A stretch of 29,300 nucleotides of DNA, taken from JACJYC01 sp964558465. GTDB lineage: Bacteria; Bacteroidota; Bacteroidia; Chitinophagales; Saprospiraceae. Where the stretch lies: positions 1 to 29,300 of the forward strand of contig CAZLEF010000089.1 in assembly GCA_964558465.1 (NCBI GenBank), given 5' to 3'. The notes under the pieces are model-generated. The model had not been told where the DNA came from, searched no databases, and saw only the letters and a program-made list of their open reading frames with translations. Position numbers and translations under genes: made by a program. Position 1 is the stretch's first letter, and the number at the start of each line of letters is the position of its first letter. Of the stretch, positions 21,365 through 29,300 are shown piece after piece.

Positions 21365-23434
21365 TTAACGCACCGCCAGTTTGCTGAAATAATTCCTGGC
21401 GCCAACCCGGATCTGCACCAGGTACAGGCCGGGCGCCAACCCTTCAAGCCGGATGTTCTTGGTTGCTTTTTGCTCCAGAACCGGGCTGCCGGTCATGGAA
21501 AAAATGCGGAGCGTGGCCCGCCCTAACCATTCGCCGGGGATTTCCAGCGCAGCTTCTCCGGCGGCCGGATTGGGGTAGATCTTCATTTGGTGGTTGCCAA
21601 ACGGTTCATGCGTATCGGTCGGGAAGTATTCCGCTGATTCAATATTGCCCCCCGGCCCGCAAATCCAAAGGCGGGAAGAATTGCCTGAACCCTGCAGGTC
21701 GAACCCGGTGACCGCCTCGGTGGAATTGTGCAATAAAGCCCAGGTATTCCCGCCGTTCACCGTTCGGTAAACCAGGCCGTAACCGGACGAGCCGCCGTAC
21801 AGGTAGCCGTTCAGGGCATCTTCAAAATGGATATTCCGCCAGTAAGAGGTTTCGGGCACGGTTTTAAATTCCCAACTGGCGCCGCCGTTCTGGGTATAAA
21901 GGATCTGGTTGGTATAATTATCCGGACAAACCCACCCCACCTGGTCATTGATAAAAAAAACACCGACCAGCCGGTCCGTTACAGGCAAAGAAACCGGGGT
22001 CCAGTTATTCCCGCCGTCGGTTGTTTTGGCCATTGTGCCGTTCGAGCCTGCTGCAAACCCCCTGAGGTCGTCCAGAAAAAAAACTTGTTCGAGGCCGGAA
22101 CCGGCGACGGACAATACCTCCCAGTTCATGCCGTGATCCACAGTCCGGTGTACCTTCCCGTTCCAATCGGCGGCATATACCCGGTTGGGTGTGGCGCAAA
22201 GGCTGGTGAAACGGGTATCGGCGTCCGAGAGGGTTTCCCAGGAGTCGCCGCCGTCGGTTGTCCGGATGATGAAGTTCCGGCCGCAAGCCCAGAACTCGTC
22301 TGCCGGGAAAGCCTGTCCGTCGTATATTTCTTCGTAGGCAGGGTCGTCGAAGCTGAGGTCTGTCCAGGTTTCGCCGCCATTCGCCGTTCTCAGCAGGGCG
22401 CCGGCGCCTCCACCGGCCCAGCCCGTTTGCTGATCTGCGAAGCTCACAAACTGCAGGGTGTTTTTATTACCCGGGATCTGATCGGTGTAACTGATACCGC
22501 CGTTATTGGAAACGGCTACCGTGTGATAGGAAGAAGCCAGCCAGACCCGCCCGTCCGGCAGGGAGGCCAAACCAAAATTATTTACGGCATAAGGGGCCGG
22601 ACTGACCAGATTGACCGAAACACCGCCATCTTCTGAATAATAGGTCCGGCTGCCCTGCGAGACGACCAGGCTGTTTGGACTGATGATTTTCAGATCGTGA
22701 ATATGGCTGCCGAAGGCGTTTGGCAGCAGGAGCGACCAGGTTTGTCCGCCATTCGTGGTTTTGAAAAGCTTCCGGAAAACGCCCGCATAACCCAGCGAAG
22801 CATTAAAAAAAGAGAGTTGCACCTGGTCGTCGAGCACCCCGGTGCTGATGAGGTTCCAGGTGGTCCCGCCGTTTGTAGTCCGGAAAACTTCCCCGTTTTG
22901 TCCGCCAAGCCAACCCGTAGCGGCATCGGCAAAAGACAGGGAAGACCATTGCACGCCGGTCGCCGGGGGAGTGACTTCTGTCCAGTTCTGCCCGCCGTCG
23001 GTGGATTTGATCACGCCGTTCTGGCCTGCGATAAAAATGATATTGTCGGCAGGTACGGCAAGGTACCGGTACCCGCCTGTGTCGAAACCCGCAGAGCGTT
23101 CCTGCCAGGAAGTTCCGCCGTCCGCCGTTTTGTAAATTTTGTCGAATCCAATGGCAATGGCGGTCATTCCCTGTCCGTCCGGGAAAATGGCCACTTTGTC
23201 GAGCGAAGTATTTGGGTTGAAAACATTTGCGGCGGCCCAGGTATTCCCGTAATTGGCTGTCCGTAAAACCGTACCCCGGGCGCCAACCGCCAGCCCCCGG
23301 CCATTTCCAGCCATATCCACATCGTACAATTGTTCGATCTTTTCAAAGGGGTGCTGGCGGACCCATTCCTGGGCCTTGGAAGGGGTCGAAACACCCGCGA
23401 TGAGCAGGATGGATAACAGAAAATGGATCTTCAT
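21365..23434 (-). CDS. YCF48/BNR-repeat protein with T9SS type A sorting domain
   Basis: This 689-residue secreted protein has a signal peptide (about 1-21, ending SKAQ) followed by about eleven G-G-x-x-W-type beta-propeller repeats. Examples are GGTSWQERS, GGQNWTEVT, GGTTWNLIS, GGQTWSLLL, GGETWTDLS, GGDSWETLS, GGNNWTPVS, GGASWEFKT and GGNTWALLH, the pattern of the PSII_BNR/YCF48 family. The last 80 residues (KIYPNPAAGEAALEIPG, then LRIFSMTGSPVLEQ, then GLAPGLYLVQI) are a type A C-terminal signal for the type IX secretion system, so the protein is exported to the cell surface or outside. It lies between a response regulator and a sensor kinase gene on the same strand; a shared function is possible but unproven. 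Confidence 0.92.
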   Translation of the reverse strand: MKIHFLLSILLIAGVSTPSKAQEWVRQHPFEKIEQLYDVDMAGNGRGLAVGARGTVLRTANYGNTWAAANVFNPNTSLDKVAIFPDGQGMTAIAIGFDKIYKTADGGTSWQERSAGFDTGGYRYLAVPADNIIFIAGQNGVIKSTDGGQNWTEVTPPATGVQWSSLSFADAATGWLGGQNGEVFRTTNGGTTWNLISTGVLDDQVQLSFFNASLGYAGVFRKLFKTTNGGQTWSLLLPNAFGSHIHDLKIISPNSLVVSQGSRTYYSEDGGVSVNLVSPAPYAVNNFGLASLPDGRVWLASSYHTVAVSNNGGISYTDQIPGNKNTLQFVSFADQQTGWAGGGAGALLRTANGGETWTDLSFDDPAYEEIYDGQAFPADEFWACGRNFIIRTTDGGDSWETLSDADTRFTSLCATPNRVYAADWNGKVHRTVDHGMNWEVLSVAGSGLEQVFFLDDLRGFAAGSNGTMAKTTDGGNNWTPVSLPVTDRLVGVFFINDQVGWVCPDNYTNQILYTQNGGASWEFKTVPETSYWRNIHFEDALNGYLYGGSSGYGLVYRTVNGGNTWALLHNSTEAVTGFDLQGSGNSSRLWICGPGGNIESAEYFPTDTHEPFGNHQMKIYPNPAAGEAALEIPGEWLGRATLRIFSMTGSPVLEQKATKNIRLEGLAPGLYLVQIRVGARNYFSKLAVR

Positions 23435-23659
23435 GGTGAAGCAATTTTGGTCCGGAAAAAAATTTGTTCTTCACCACAATGATCGGCAGGCTCGGCAGAA
23501 AAGGCCTAACTGAATTCAGACAGGGCCAAAAAATACCGGAATTCATAGAGGGGTGGACGGCGCCCGACTACGCCGGGGCGCATGGGCGTCAACTTAATAC
23601 TACTTTGTCATTTTAAATTTTTGGCACCTCAACAAGTCGCGACGCCTTTGTTCATGGCG

Positions 23660-24015
23660 GATTTGGATGAGTTCCCACACTTTTGAAATATACTTTCAGG
23701 CGGGCCGGCGGTCCGCTATCTTGGTAACACCACCCAACGAGAGGACTTCCGGGCCGTAGGTCCGGCATCTTTTGACGCAAGCGAGGCAAAACGCTAAAAG
23801 GTAAGGAGGAGCCTCGCGGGTAACTGGTTTGTCCATAGGACTCTCCATAGGCCCATAGGGCTCCCATGGAGAGTTCCATGAACCTTTGGAGGGATCGTAG
23901 GGTTCAACCTGCTTCGGGCAGTTAGATACCGGTCCGCTGGACCGGACGCCGTTCTCATCCAGGACGGTTACAAAGATGCCGGTCCGCTGGACCGCTTTGT
24001 GCCAGACCGCTATCC
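23660..24015. repeat. Dispersed ~340-bp structured repeat, copy B
   Basis: The second copy of the element at 14089-14426, about 18 bp longer. The extra bases fall in the CTCTCCATAGG region, where this copy has its own pairing, GGACTCTCCAT with ATGGAGAGTTCC (around 23838-23879). That is a different sequence but still self-complementary. CCGGTCCGCTGGACCGG (about 23929-23945) and a second copy (about 23979-23994) are kept. It lies in the gap between the YCF48 gene and the sensor kinase. The stretch 23435-23659 before it holds no gene that I can support. Confidence 0.85.
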
Positions 24016-24029
24016 ATCATCACTCACGT

Positions 24030-24224
24030 TTAACGTTATTCCGCTCCTCTGGAGCCTCGTCGATGTATGCAGCCCCAGCGGCATTGGTCAATTACTTCTT
24101 ATGTTTTCTATATTTCTTATCCCACCTTGCGGGACAGGTCGTGGTGGAAATATCCAGGTATCGGCAGGATGGCTTCGCATCCTGCCTCCTGGAGAAATGA
24201 AATCCCTGGTGTGTTTACCAAAAG
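24030..24224. repeat. Cluster of REP-like hairpins
   Basis: GCTCC-TCT-GGAGC (about 24042-24054) is followed by CCCACC-TTGCGGGACAGGTC-GTGG-type DNA and the perfect 9-bp stem GGCAGGATG-GCTTCG-CATCCTGCC (24163-24186). The last resembles the hairpin at 3941-3961. No coding sequence is evident up to the kinase stop at 24225. Confidence 0.65.
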
Positions 24225-26186
24225 TTACCTCGGAAACCGGATGTTAACCGTAGTGCCTTCACCCGGCACACTGTCTATTTGCCATTCGCCTTTCAGAAAA
24301 CGCACCCGGGCATCGATGTTTTTCAAGCCGAGTGACTTTTTTTGGGCGGCAGTTTCCGGAACAAAGCCTCTGCCGTTATCCTCCACCACCATGATCATCT
24401 CGTCCTGATGGGCCAGTATCTGAATGAGGACTTCGCCGGCGTTCGCGTGTTTCAGAATATTGTTGACCAATTCCTGAAGGATGCGAAAAACCATAACGGA
24501 CCGGGTTTGATCAAGATCGGAGGCTTCCAATCCGATCCATTCGAGGTGACATTCCAGGCCGTTTTCGCGAATTTGTTCTGCCAGATCTTCTACTGCGCCC
24601 GGCAGGCCGGAGAGCATCAGGGCGCCGGGCGCCATGTTATGAGAAATCCGCCGGACCTCAAGACAAGCCCCTTCGATCATCTGGTGGGTTTTTTGATAGA
24701 GCGGTGATTCGGCGCCGGACTTCAACTGGTCATTTAATCCGCCAAAATGAGTTTTTATAGAAGTGAGCAAACCTCCGAGGCCGTCGTGCAGGTCTTTGGC
24801 GATCCGGATCCGTTCGGTTTCCTGGCCCTCGATCATGCCGTCGAGCGCCAGCAATTTTTTTTCCTGTTCCAACTGAAGGATGCGCTGGCGCTGCAATTGA
24901 TGGTTTTGGTCGGCGATCATTTTATGGGCCGCCAGCCTTTGCCGGAACCCCATAAAAATTCCGGCCGCCAGGAGCGCCAGGAGGACAGAACTGCCCAGTA
25001 GCAGGTTCCTTTCCAGGGTTTTTTGAGCGAGTTCCAGTTGGTTAATGCGGAGAGCTTGCTCCTTTTTTTCGGTTTCGTAACGGACCTGCAAAAGTTTGAG
25101 GCTGGCATTCATTTCGGCGTTTCCAAGGCTGTCGGCCAGTATTTTATAGGCTTCGAGGTAGGTAAGCGAACCCGGGAAATCGCCCTGGCGCCTGGCCGTG
25201 AGGTACAATTGGTACAAATTGCGGCCACGCCGGAAAGCATCCCCGGTCCGTTCAAAAATGGTACTTGCACGCAGGTAACTCTCCCGGGCTTTATCCGGTT
25301 TTTGGCCGGCCAGGTAGAGGTCGCCCAGGTCCTCATAACAATAAGCTTTGCTGAACAGGTTGCCGGAGGAATCATAGTGCTGGATCGCCCGGATGAGGTG
25401 ATTTTCCAGGGCTTCCGTATCTTCAGAAAAGAAAAACAGGAAAGAGGTATGCTCCGGAATTTCCATGATTTCCCGGCTGTTTTTGCGGCCCATCTGGTAT
25501 TTTTCGCGTTTGGCGCGGATTTCAGCCATTTTATCGAACCGGTCGTTCTGGAAATACAAGGCAAACAGGTTAAAAAGCATGAACCCGTAGTCTGTCCGGT
25601 TTTCCAGCTTTTCCGTTATTTTCAGCGCTTTCCACCCGTATTCGTCGGCTTTTTCGAAGTCGCCTTTTTCCTGATAGATCTGAGCCATTCCCCAATAAGG
25701 ACGCCACAATTCAGCGGTATTGTTTTCCGCCAGAAAGGCCTTTTCTGCAGCGGCAAAATAATAAAATGCGGAGTCTTGTTGGAAACCGCGGCGATATGAC
25801 AAGGCCAGGTTTTGAGACAGGGGGCCCATTTGGCGCTTCAGGTTGTTTTCGCGGGCCAAAACCATGCCCCGGAAATAAAACTGTTTGGCTTCCCCCAGCC
25901 GCCCTTTGTTGTGATGCCAGCTTCCGAGCTGGATAAGGGCGCGCACCTGCGCATCCGCATCGTGGTTTTCTTTTGCCAAACCCAGGACCGTTTCGCCGAG
26001 GACGAGGGTGCTGTCGTGTCCCCGCATGCGGTAATAGATCATTAATTCCAGCATAGCCTCCATTTGATCCGCAGGGCCGGCGGCGATGGCAACTGCTTGG
26101 CGCAGGCTATCCAGGGAATTTGCACGGCTTTCGGGGGCGCCGGATAAACTCAGCATAAGCAGTGGTAAAATTCCAATGTTCTTCAT
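24225..26186 (-). CDS. TPR-containing sensor histidine kinase (HisKA_3)
   Basis: This is a 653-residue two-component kinase. An N-terminal signal peptide (about 1-22) precedes a periplasmic helical region of TPR-like repeats (about 30-360). A coiled coil, one membrane helix (about 395-413) and a second coiled coil (about 425-450) follow. The dimerisation domain holds the phosphorylated H467 in DLHDGLGGLL. The ATP-binding domain has the N-box LVNNILKHA (572-580), DNGRGF (603-608) and SLGLKNIDARV, and it ends at residue 653 in TVNIRFPR. The layout (TPR, TM, DHp, HATPase, no receiver) is common in Bacteroidota kinases partnered with NarL-type regulators; the regulator at 20581-21225 is the obvious candidate partner. 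The signal sensed is unknown. Confidence 0.92.
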   Translation of the reverse strand: MKNIGILPLLMLSLSGAPESRANSLDSLRQAVAIAAGPADQMEAMLELMIYYRMRGHDSTLVLGETVLGLAKENHDADAQVRALIQLGSWHHNKGRLGEAKQFYFRGMVLARENNLKRQMGPLSQNLALSYRRGFQQDSAFYYFAAAEKAFLAENNTAELWRPYWGMAQIYQEKGDFEKADEYGWKALKITEKLENRTDYGFMLFNLFALYFQNDRFDKMAEIRAKREKYQMGRKNSREIMEIPEHTSFLFFFSEDTEALENHLIRAIQHYDSSGNLFSKAYCYEDLGDLYLAGQKPDKARESYLRASTIFERTGDAFRRGRNLYQLYLTARRQGDFPGSLTYLEAYKILADSLGNAEMNASLKLLQVRYETEKKEQALRINQLELAQKTLERNLLLGSSVLLALLAAGIFMGFRQRLAAHKMIADQNHQLQRQRILQLEQEKKLLALDGMIEGQETERIRIAKDLHDGLGGLLTSIKTHFGGLNDQLKSGAESPLYQKTHQMIEGACLEVRRISHNMAPGALMLSGLPGAVEDLAEQIRENGLECHLEWIGLEASDLDQTRSVMVFRILQELVNNILKHANAGEVLIQILAHQDEMIMVVEDNGRGFVPETAAQKKSLGLKNIDARVRFLKGEWQIDSVPGEGTTVNIRFPR

Positions 26187-26318
26187 GGGAAGGATTTTTG
26201 GAGTTGGTTAAATTCACAGGAATGGAGCGTAAAATATGGATAAAATTACCGCTTTCCTGAACTTTCGGGCCGAAATCAATTGTTATGGTTTAAAAAAGAG
26301 AATTTAACCAATTTTTTG

Positions 26319-26326
26319 TATCTTTG
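26319..26326 (+). promoter_or_regulatory. Candidate -7 box of the methyltransferase gene
   Basis: TATCTTTG is an exact TAnnTTTG match, 130 bp ahead of the methyltransferase start codon. No -33 TTTG at the ideal spacing. The 130-bp leader has no recognised riboswitch. Confidence 0.4.
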
Positions 26327-26455
26327 AAAAAAAAACCTTTGGATAGCAGCTACGGCCCAAACGATAGGCGCAAGCCTGATCACTATAGATAAAGATTTTG
26401 ATCACCTTTCTCCCTCTTTTTTAAAGGTGGAGTGGATTGACGTTCAAACTCACGT

Positions 26456-27166
26456 ATGAAGATGAAGGGCAAACTCTACCTGATCCCCGCCCCTCTGGGC
26501 GAAGGCGGCGCCAATACCCTGCCGGTTTACGTCCTGGAAATCCTGGATCGCCTCCAGGTCTTCATCGCCGAACGGGCTAAAACCGCGCGCCATTATATCA
26601 AGGCCGTCCTGCCGCACAAACCCTTGCAGGAACTGGAGTTTTTTGAGCTCAACGAACATACCGACCCCGCCCTGGTCGCCGGGTTTCTGCAACCCGCCGA
26701 AGAAGGCCGGGATATGGGGTTGCTCTCCGAAGCAGGCTGCCCTGGGGTGGCCGACCCCGGCGCCGCTGTCGTCCGCATCGCCCACGAACGCGGGATCGAA
26801 GTTGTGCCGCTGGTGGGGCCTTCCTCCATTCTGCTGGCCCTCATGGCGTCCGGGATGAACGGTCAGCAATTTACCTTCCACGGCTATCTCTCCCCCAAAC
26901 GGCCGGAACTGGCCAAAGACCTGAAAAAACTGGAACAACTGGCCCAGCGCAACCGGCAAACCCAAATCTTCATCGAGGCGCCCTACCGGAACGACGCCGT
27001 CCTGGATACCGCCCTGCAGGTTCTGGACCCCGGTACTTTGCTGGGCATCGCCGCCGACCTGACCCTGCCCTCCCAATGGATCCTCACCCGCAAGGTGGCC
27101 GACTGGCGCAATCTCCCGAGGCCGGAATTGCACAAGCGACCGGTGGTTTTTTTGTTGATTTGTTGA
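26456..27166 (+). CDS. RsmI-like SAM-dependent (tetrapyrrole methylase fold) methyltransferase
   Basis: This 236-residue protein belongs to the tetrapyrrole methylase superfamily that includes the 16S rRNA 2'-O-methyltransferase RsmI. Typical blocks are LYLIPAPLGEGG near the start (compare LYVVATPIGN), FIAERAKTARHYIK, MGLLSEAGCPGVADPGAAVVRIAHERGIEVVPLVGPSSILLALMASGMNGQQFTFHGYLSPK (about 84-146), FIEAPYRNDAVL and RPVVFLL. It is shorter than RsmI (about 280) and lacks its C-terminal region, as in the 'SAM-dependent methyltransferase' branch common in Bacteroidota. The rRNA role is likely but not proven. The last four codons and the stop are part of the GTTGATTTG repeat that begins there. Confidence 0.85.
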   Translation: MKMKGKLYLIPAPLGEGGANTLPVYVLEILDRLQVFIAERAKTARHYIKAVLPHKPLQELEFFELNEHTDPALVAGFLQPAEEGRDMGLLSEAGCPGVADPGAAVVRIAHERGIEVVPLVGPSSILLALMASGMNGQQFTFHGYLSPKRPELAKDLKKLEQLAQRNRQTQIFIEAPYRNDAVLDTALQVLDPGTLLGIAADLTLPSQWILTRKVADWRNLPRPELHKRPVVFLLIC

Positions 27167-27245
27167 TGCGGGTGCCACGCCACAGGCGTGGTTGATTTGA
27201 AACGGCGGCCCTCGCATCAACAAATCAACACATCAACAAATCAAC
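27151..27245. repeat. Mirrored GTTGATTTG array enclosing a CCACGCC hairpin
   Basis: The left arm (about 27151-27170: TTGTTGATTTGTTGATGCG) and the right arm (about 27212-27245: CGCATCAACAAATCAACACA and further units) are reverse complements. The core carries CCACGCC-ACA-GGCGTGG (27175-27191) and TTGATTTG. It starts inside the last codons of the methyltransferase gene and ends before nadA. Same unit as at 6143-6222. Confidence 0.85.
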
Positions 27246-27334
27246 AACAACACTTAGTTTAATTACAAAACTAACTAAACATTTTCCTTACCTTAGCGTT
27301 TTCAATTTCGATCGTTCACATTAAACCAACCGCC

Positions 27335-28339
27335 ATGAGCAGCCTGGCCGCCGCTAAAAAAGAGTTGACCCGCAACGGGTATCTCGACCTCGATGTCGAC
27401 CCCACCCTGGACCTTTTTGAAGAGATCCGGCGTCTCAAAAAAGAAAAAAATGCCATCATTCTGGCGCATTATTACCAGGAAGCCGACATCCAGGACATTG
27501 CCGATTATATCGGCGACAGCCTGGGGCTTTCGCAGCAGGCGGCCAAAACGGATGCAGACATCATCGTTTTTGCCGGCGTTCATTTTATGGCGGAGACCGC
27601 CAAAATGCTTTCGCCCCATAAAAAAGTATTGTTGCCCGACCTGAAGGCCGGTTGTTCGCTGGCCGATAGCTGCCCGCCCGATCTGTTCAAAAAATTCAAG
27701 GCAAAATACCCGGATCACCTGGTGGTCAGTTATATCAACTGCACCGCCGAGCTGAAAACCCTCACGGATATCTGCTGCACCTCCACCAATGCGGTGCACA
27801 TCATCGAAAGCATACCCAAGGACCAGCCGATCATTTTTGCCCCCGATATCAACCTGGGCAAGTACCTCATCAAAAAAACCGGCCGGGATATGGTGCTTTG
27901 GGACGGCGCCTGCATGGTGCATGAGATTTTCAGCGACGAAAAGATCACCAAACTGATGCTCCAGCACCCGGATGCATTGCTCATTGCGCACCCCGAATGC
28001 GAAGAACACCTGCTGAATAAGGCCCATTTCATCGGCTCCACTACCGGTTTGTTCAAATTCACCCAAAGGAGCGAGGCCAAAGAATTTATTGTGGCGACTG
28101 AAGCCGGCATCATCCACCAGATGCAAAAAGCGTCGCCGGACAAAATATTCATTCCCGCCCCACCTGACAATACCTGCGCCTGCAACGAGTGCCCGCACAT
28201 GAAACGCAACACGCTGGAAAAACTCTACCTGTGCATGGAACATGAAATGCCGGAGATCACCCTGCCGGAGTGGGTCATTGAAAAAGGCCGGGCTTCTATC
28301 GACCGGATGCTGCAGATCTCTGCTGAGGCGGGGTTGTAG
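27335..28339 (+). CDS. nadA: Quinolinate synthase (NadA)
   Basis: This 334-residue [4Fe-4S] enzyme condenses iminoaspartate with dihydroxyacetone phosphate to quinolinate, in NAD synthesis. The three repeated domains are visible: AIILAHYYQEADIQDIADYIGDSLGLSQQAAK; YINCTAELKTLTDICCTSTNAVHIIESIP; and MVLWDGACMVHEIF with AHPECEEHLLNKAHFIGSTTGL. Cysteines that may bind the cluster are in the segments DLKAGCSLADSC, the YINC region, and CACNECPHMKRNTLEKLYL near the C-terminus. Length and order are normal for the short bacterial type. No nadB or nadC is in the window. It follows the GTTGATTTG array, so it is probably separately transcribed. A TACCTTAG box (about 27290) is a weak promoter candidate. 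Confidence 0.95.
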   Translation: MSSLAAAKKELTRNGYLDLDVDPTLDLFEEIRRLKKEKNAIILAHYYQEADIQDIADYIGDSLGLSQQAAKTDADIIVFAGVHFMAETAKMLSPHKKVLLPDLKAGCSLADSCPPDLFKKFKAKYPDHLVVSYINCTAELKTLTDICCTSTNAVHIIESIPKDQPIIFAPDINLGKYLIKKTGRDMVLWDGACMVHEIFSDEKITKLMLQHPDALLIAHPECEEHLLNKAHFIGSTTGLFKFTQRSEAKEFIVATEAGIIHQMQKASPDKIFIPAPPDNTCACNECPHMKRNTLEKLYLCMEHEMPEITLPEWVIEKGRASIDRMLQISAEAGL

Positions 28340-28345
28340 GGGGGA

Positions 28346-28729
28346 TTATTCATTCTCATTTGTTTTTCTGTAATATCTTATGGCTAATACAGCCACAGCT
28401 ATAAATGGAATGGTTGAGAGCATTATTTTATAGTTTAAACCAAGCAGGCCAATCACAAACATAAATCCTAATAATATTCCTAAACCGCCTATACTTATGT
28501 ATGTCAATTTTTTGCTTGGCTTCTTTTGAAATAATGTAAAAATTAATAATCCTTGTCCTATCATAGGCAATATTGTAAATGGGTGAAGTACGGAAGCCGG
28601 GTCGGTAAATAGTTTTGAAAGAATTTCACCTTCGGCCTGAAATAGGAATGTATGACGATTTCCACTCCACTCCAAATATCCGATCAGGGAGGTTATGATC
28701 AGGAGAAAATTCAAAAATTTACCTTTCAT
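28346..28729 (-). CDS. Small integral membrane protein, unknown function
   Basis: This 127-residue protein has four hydrophobic segments: FLNFLLIITSLIGYL at the N-terminus, HPFTILPMIGQGLLIFTLF (about 50-68), YISIGGLGILLGFMFVIGLLGL (about 77-98) and MLSTIPFIAVAVLAI (about 103-117). A short charged tail, RYYRKTNENE, follows. No motif that identifies a function was seen. The gene and its flanks are clearly richer in A and T than the neighbouring genes, suggesting recent arrival. It is convergent with nadA, whose stop codon lies 6 bp from this gene's. Confidence 0.75.
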   Translation of the reverse strand: MKGKFLNFLLIITSLIGYLEWSGNRHTFLFQAEGEILSKLFTDPASVLHPFTILPMIGQGLLIFTLFQKKPSKKLTYISIGGLGILLGFMFVIGLLGLNYKIMLSTIPFIAVAVLAIRYYRKTNENE

Positions 28730-28862
28730 ATAGTCAAAATTTTGATATATTTTTTTACAGCCATGTCCAATTTTTTCAATTATTTATACTTCGCGCCAGT
28801 GGCCTGGCCCTATTAACCGGACAAAATTACAAAGGACCCGGCTGCATTTTGATGTAGCCTTA

Positions 28863-28881
28863 AAAGATAATAATTATCTTT
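28863..28881. repeat. Small AT palindrome
   Basis: AAAGATAA-TAA-TTATCTTT is a perfect 8-bp stem in the AT-rich gap before the esterase remnant. It is followed by a CCCAATT-ATAACA-AATTGGG stem (about 28891-28910). Either may be a regulatory site; nothing else is seen in this gap. Confidence 0.4.
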
Positions 28882-28924
28882 AGGCCAACCCAATTATAAC
28901 AAATTGGGCATCAATTCCAAATGA

Positions 28925-29260
28925 ATGATGAGAACATTATTTCTTTTAACAGCCTGTTGCATCCTGATACCATTGACTGCGTATGCCCAACAGCGCAGCC
29001 TGTCGGCGCCAGAAGGGTTTGATGTGTTTCGTTCCGGCATTCCTCAGGGAAAGCTGGATACGATTTTATACCCCTCCAAAACCGTGGGTACAAACCGGAA
29101 GGCTTTGATTTATACGCCGCCAGGTTTTTCAAAAAACAAGAAGTATCCTGTATTGTATTTGCTGCATGGTATCGGCGGCGATGAGCGGGAATGGTTAAAA
29201 CATGGCCGGCCTCCGGTAATCTTTGATAATCTTTATGCTGACAAGCGTTCTTTCAAGTAA
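28925..29260 (+). pseudogene. Truncated esterase (feruloyl-esterase/Fes-like alpha/beta hydrolase), 5' part only
   Basis: The 111 residues match the beginning of secreted Bacteroidota esterases. A signal peptide (1-21) is followed by QQRSLSAPEGFDVFR, then IPQGKLDTILYPSKTVGTNRKALIYTPPGFSKNKKYPVLYLLHGIGGDEREWLKHG, then VIFDNLYADK, where the usual text would go on to the nucleophile-elbow domain. Instead a stop codon comes after ADKRSFK. The first strand of the hydrolase fold (YLLHGIGGDE) is intact, but the catalytic Ser, Asp and His regions are missing. The codons to about 29245 are normal; the DNA beyond is AT-rich and unrelated, so something was inserted or joined there, past the window's end. 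Confidence 0.7.
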
Positions 29261-29300
29261 AACCTGGGGTAGTGTTTATGGATTTTTAATAAATCGTCAT

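Noticed and set aside
21827..22636. 269-codon plus-strand ORF opposite the YCF48 gene
   Set aside because: Antisense to the repeated GGxxW codons, which keep opposite frames open; no domain.
24001..24224. Short plus-strand ORFs (73-82 codons) in the hairpin cluster
   Set aside because: They pass through REP-like palindromes, and none has a recognisable domain or conserved start.
29245..29300. Terminal inverted repeat of a known insertion sequence
   Set aside because: The bases after the esterase break do not match any end that I can name, and the other end is outside the window.

Overview
The window looks like a chromosomal segment of a Bacteroidota bacterium. A saprospirian relative is my guess, but the lineage is inference. 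The evidence is a type IX secretion (T9SS) C-terminal sorting domain, an OMP_b-brl_3 type TonB-dependent receptor, PorT-like and DUF4835 proteins, the Bacteroidota gene order bamD-rpoZ-coaBC-DUF4835, promoter boxes of the TAnnTTTG type, and the near absence of Shine-Dalgarno sequences. No rRNA, tRNA, CRISPR array, phage or complete insertion sequence was recognised.

Layout. 1-2430: a thioredoxin-fold lipoprotein (+), then a dihydrofolate-reductase-like protein and an AraC regulator (both -). 2718-6138: a + strand housekeeping run of bamD, rpoZ, coaBC and DUF4835. 6223-8700: a TonB-dependent outer-membrane protein (-). 8844-10250: a Tat-exported Gfo/Idh/MocA oxidoreductase (+). 10417-13888: ileS (-) with its control region. 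13890-14976: a 1.1-kb gene-poor stretch of palindromes, a 340-bp repeat and a decayed glycosidase fragment. 14977-18602: asnS, an NlpC/P60 lipoprotein and an MFS transporter (+). 18886-19572: a PPP-type phosphoesterase (-). 19829-20485: a small beta-barrel protein (+). 20581-26186: a NarL-type response regulator, a YCF48/BNR protein with a T9SS tail, and a TPR sensor kinase (all -). The second copy of the 340-bp repeat sits in front of the kinase gene's 3' end. 26456-28339: an RsmI-like methyltransferase and nadA (+). 28346-29260: an AT-rich small membrane protein (-) and a truncated esterase (+).

The main discovery is upstream of ileS. On the minus strand there is a well-formed promoter, then a 20-codon ORF with six isoleucine codons in a block of seven, then a 13-bp hairpin followed by a U-run, then ileS. 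An 11-nt segment inside the leader ORF is perfectly complementary to the loop and upper left arm of the terminator. These are the parts of a ribosome-mediated transcription attenuator that would raise IleRS synthesis when charged tRNA-Ile is scarce. The enzyme it would control is a type 2 IleRS whose first signature motif reads GIHH instead of HxGH, a swap linked to very high mupirocin resistance in another IleRS2.

The second theme is intergenic DNA. At least six gene borders carry mirrored arrays of 7-11-bp units around a GC-rich core, and short REP-like hairpins recur. Two of the arrays are the same element in opposite orientations, and some run into the last codons of genes.
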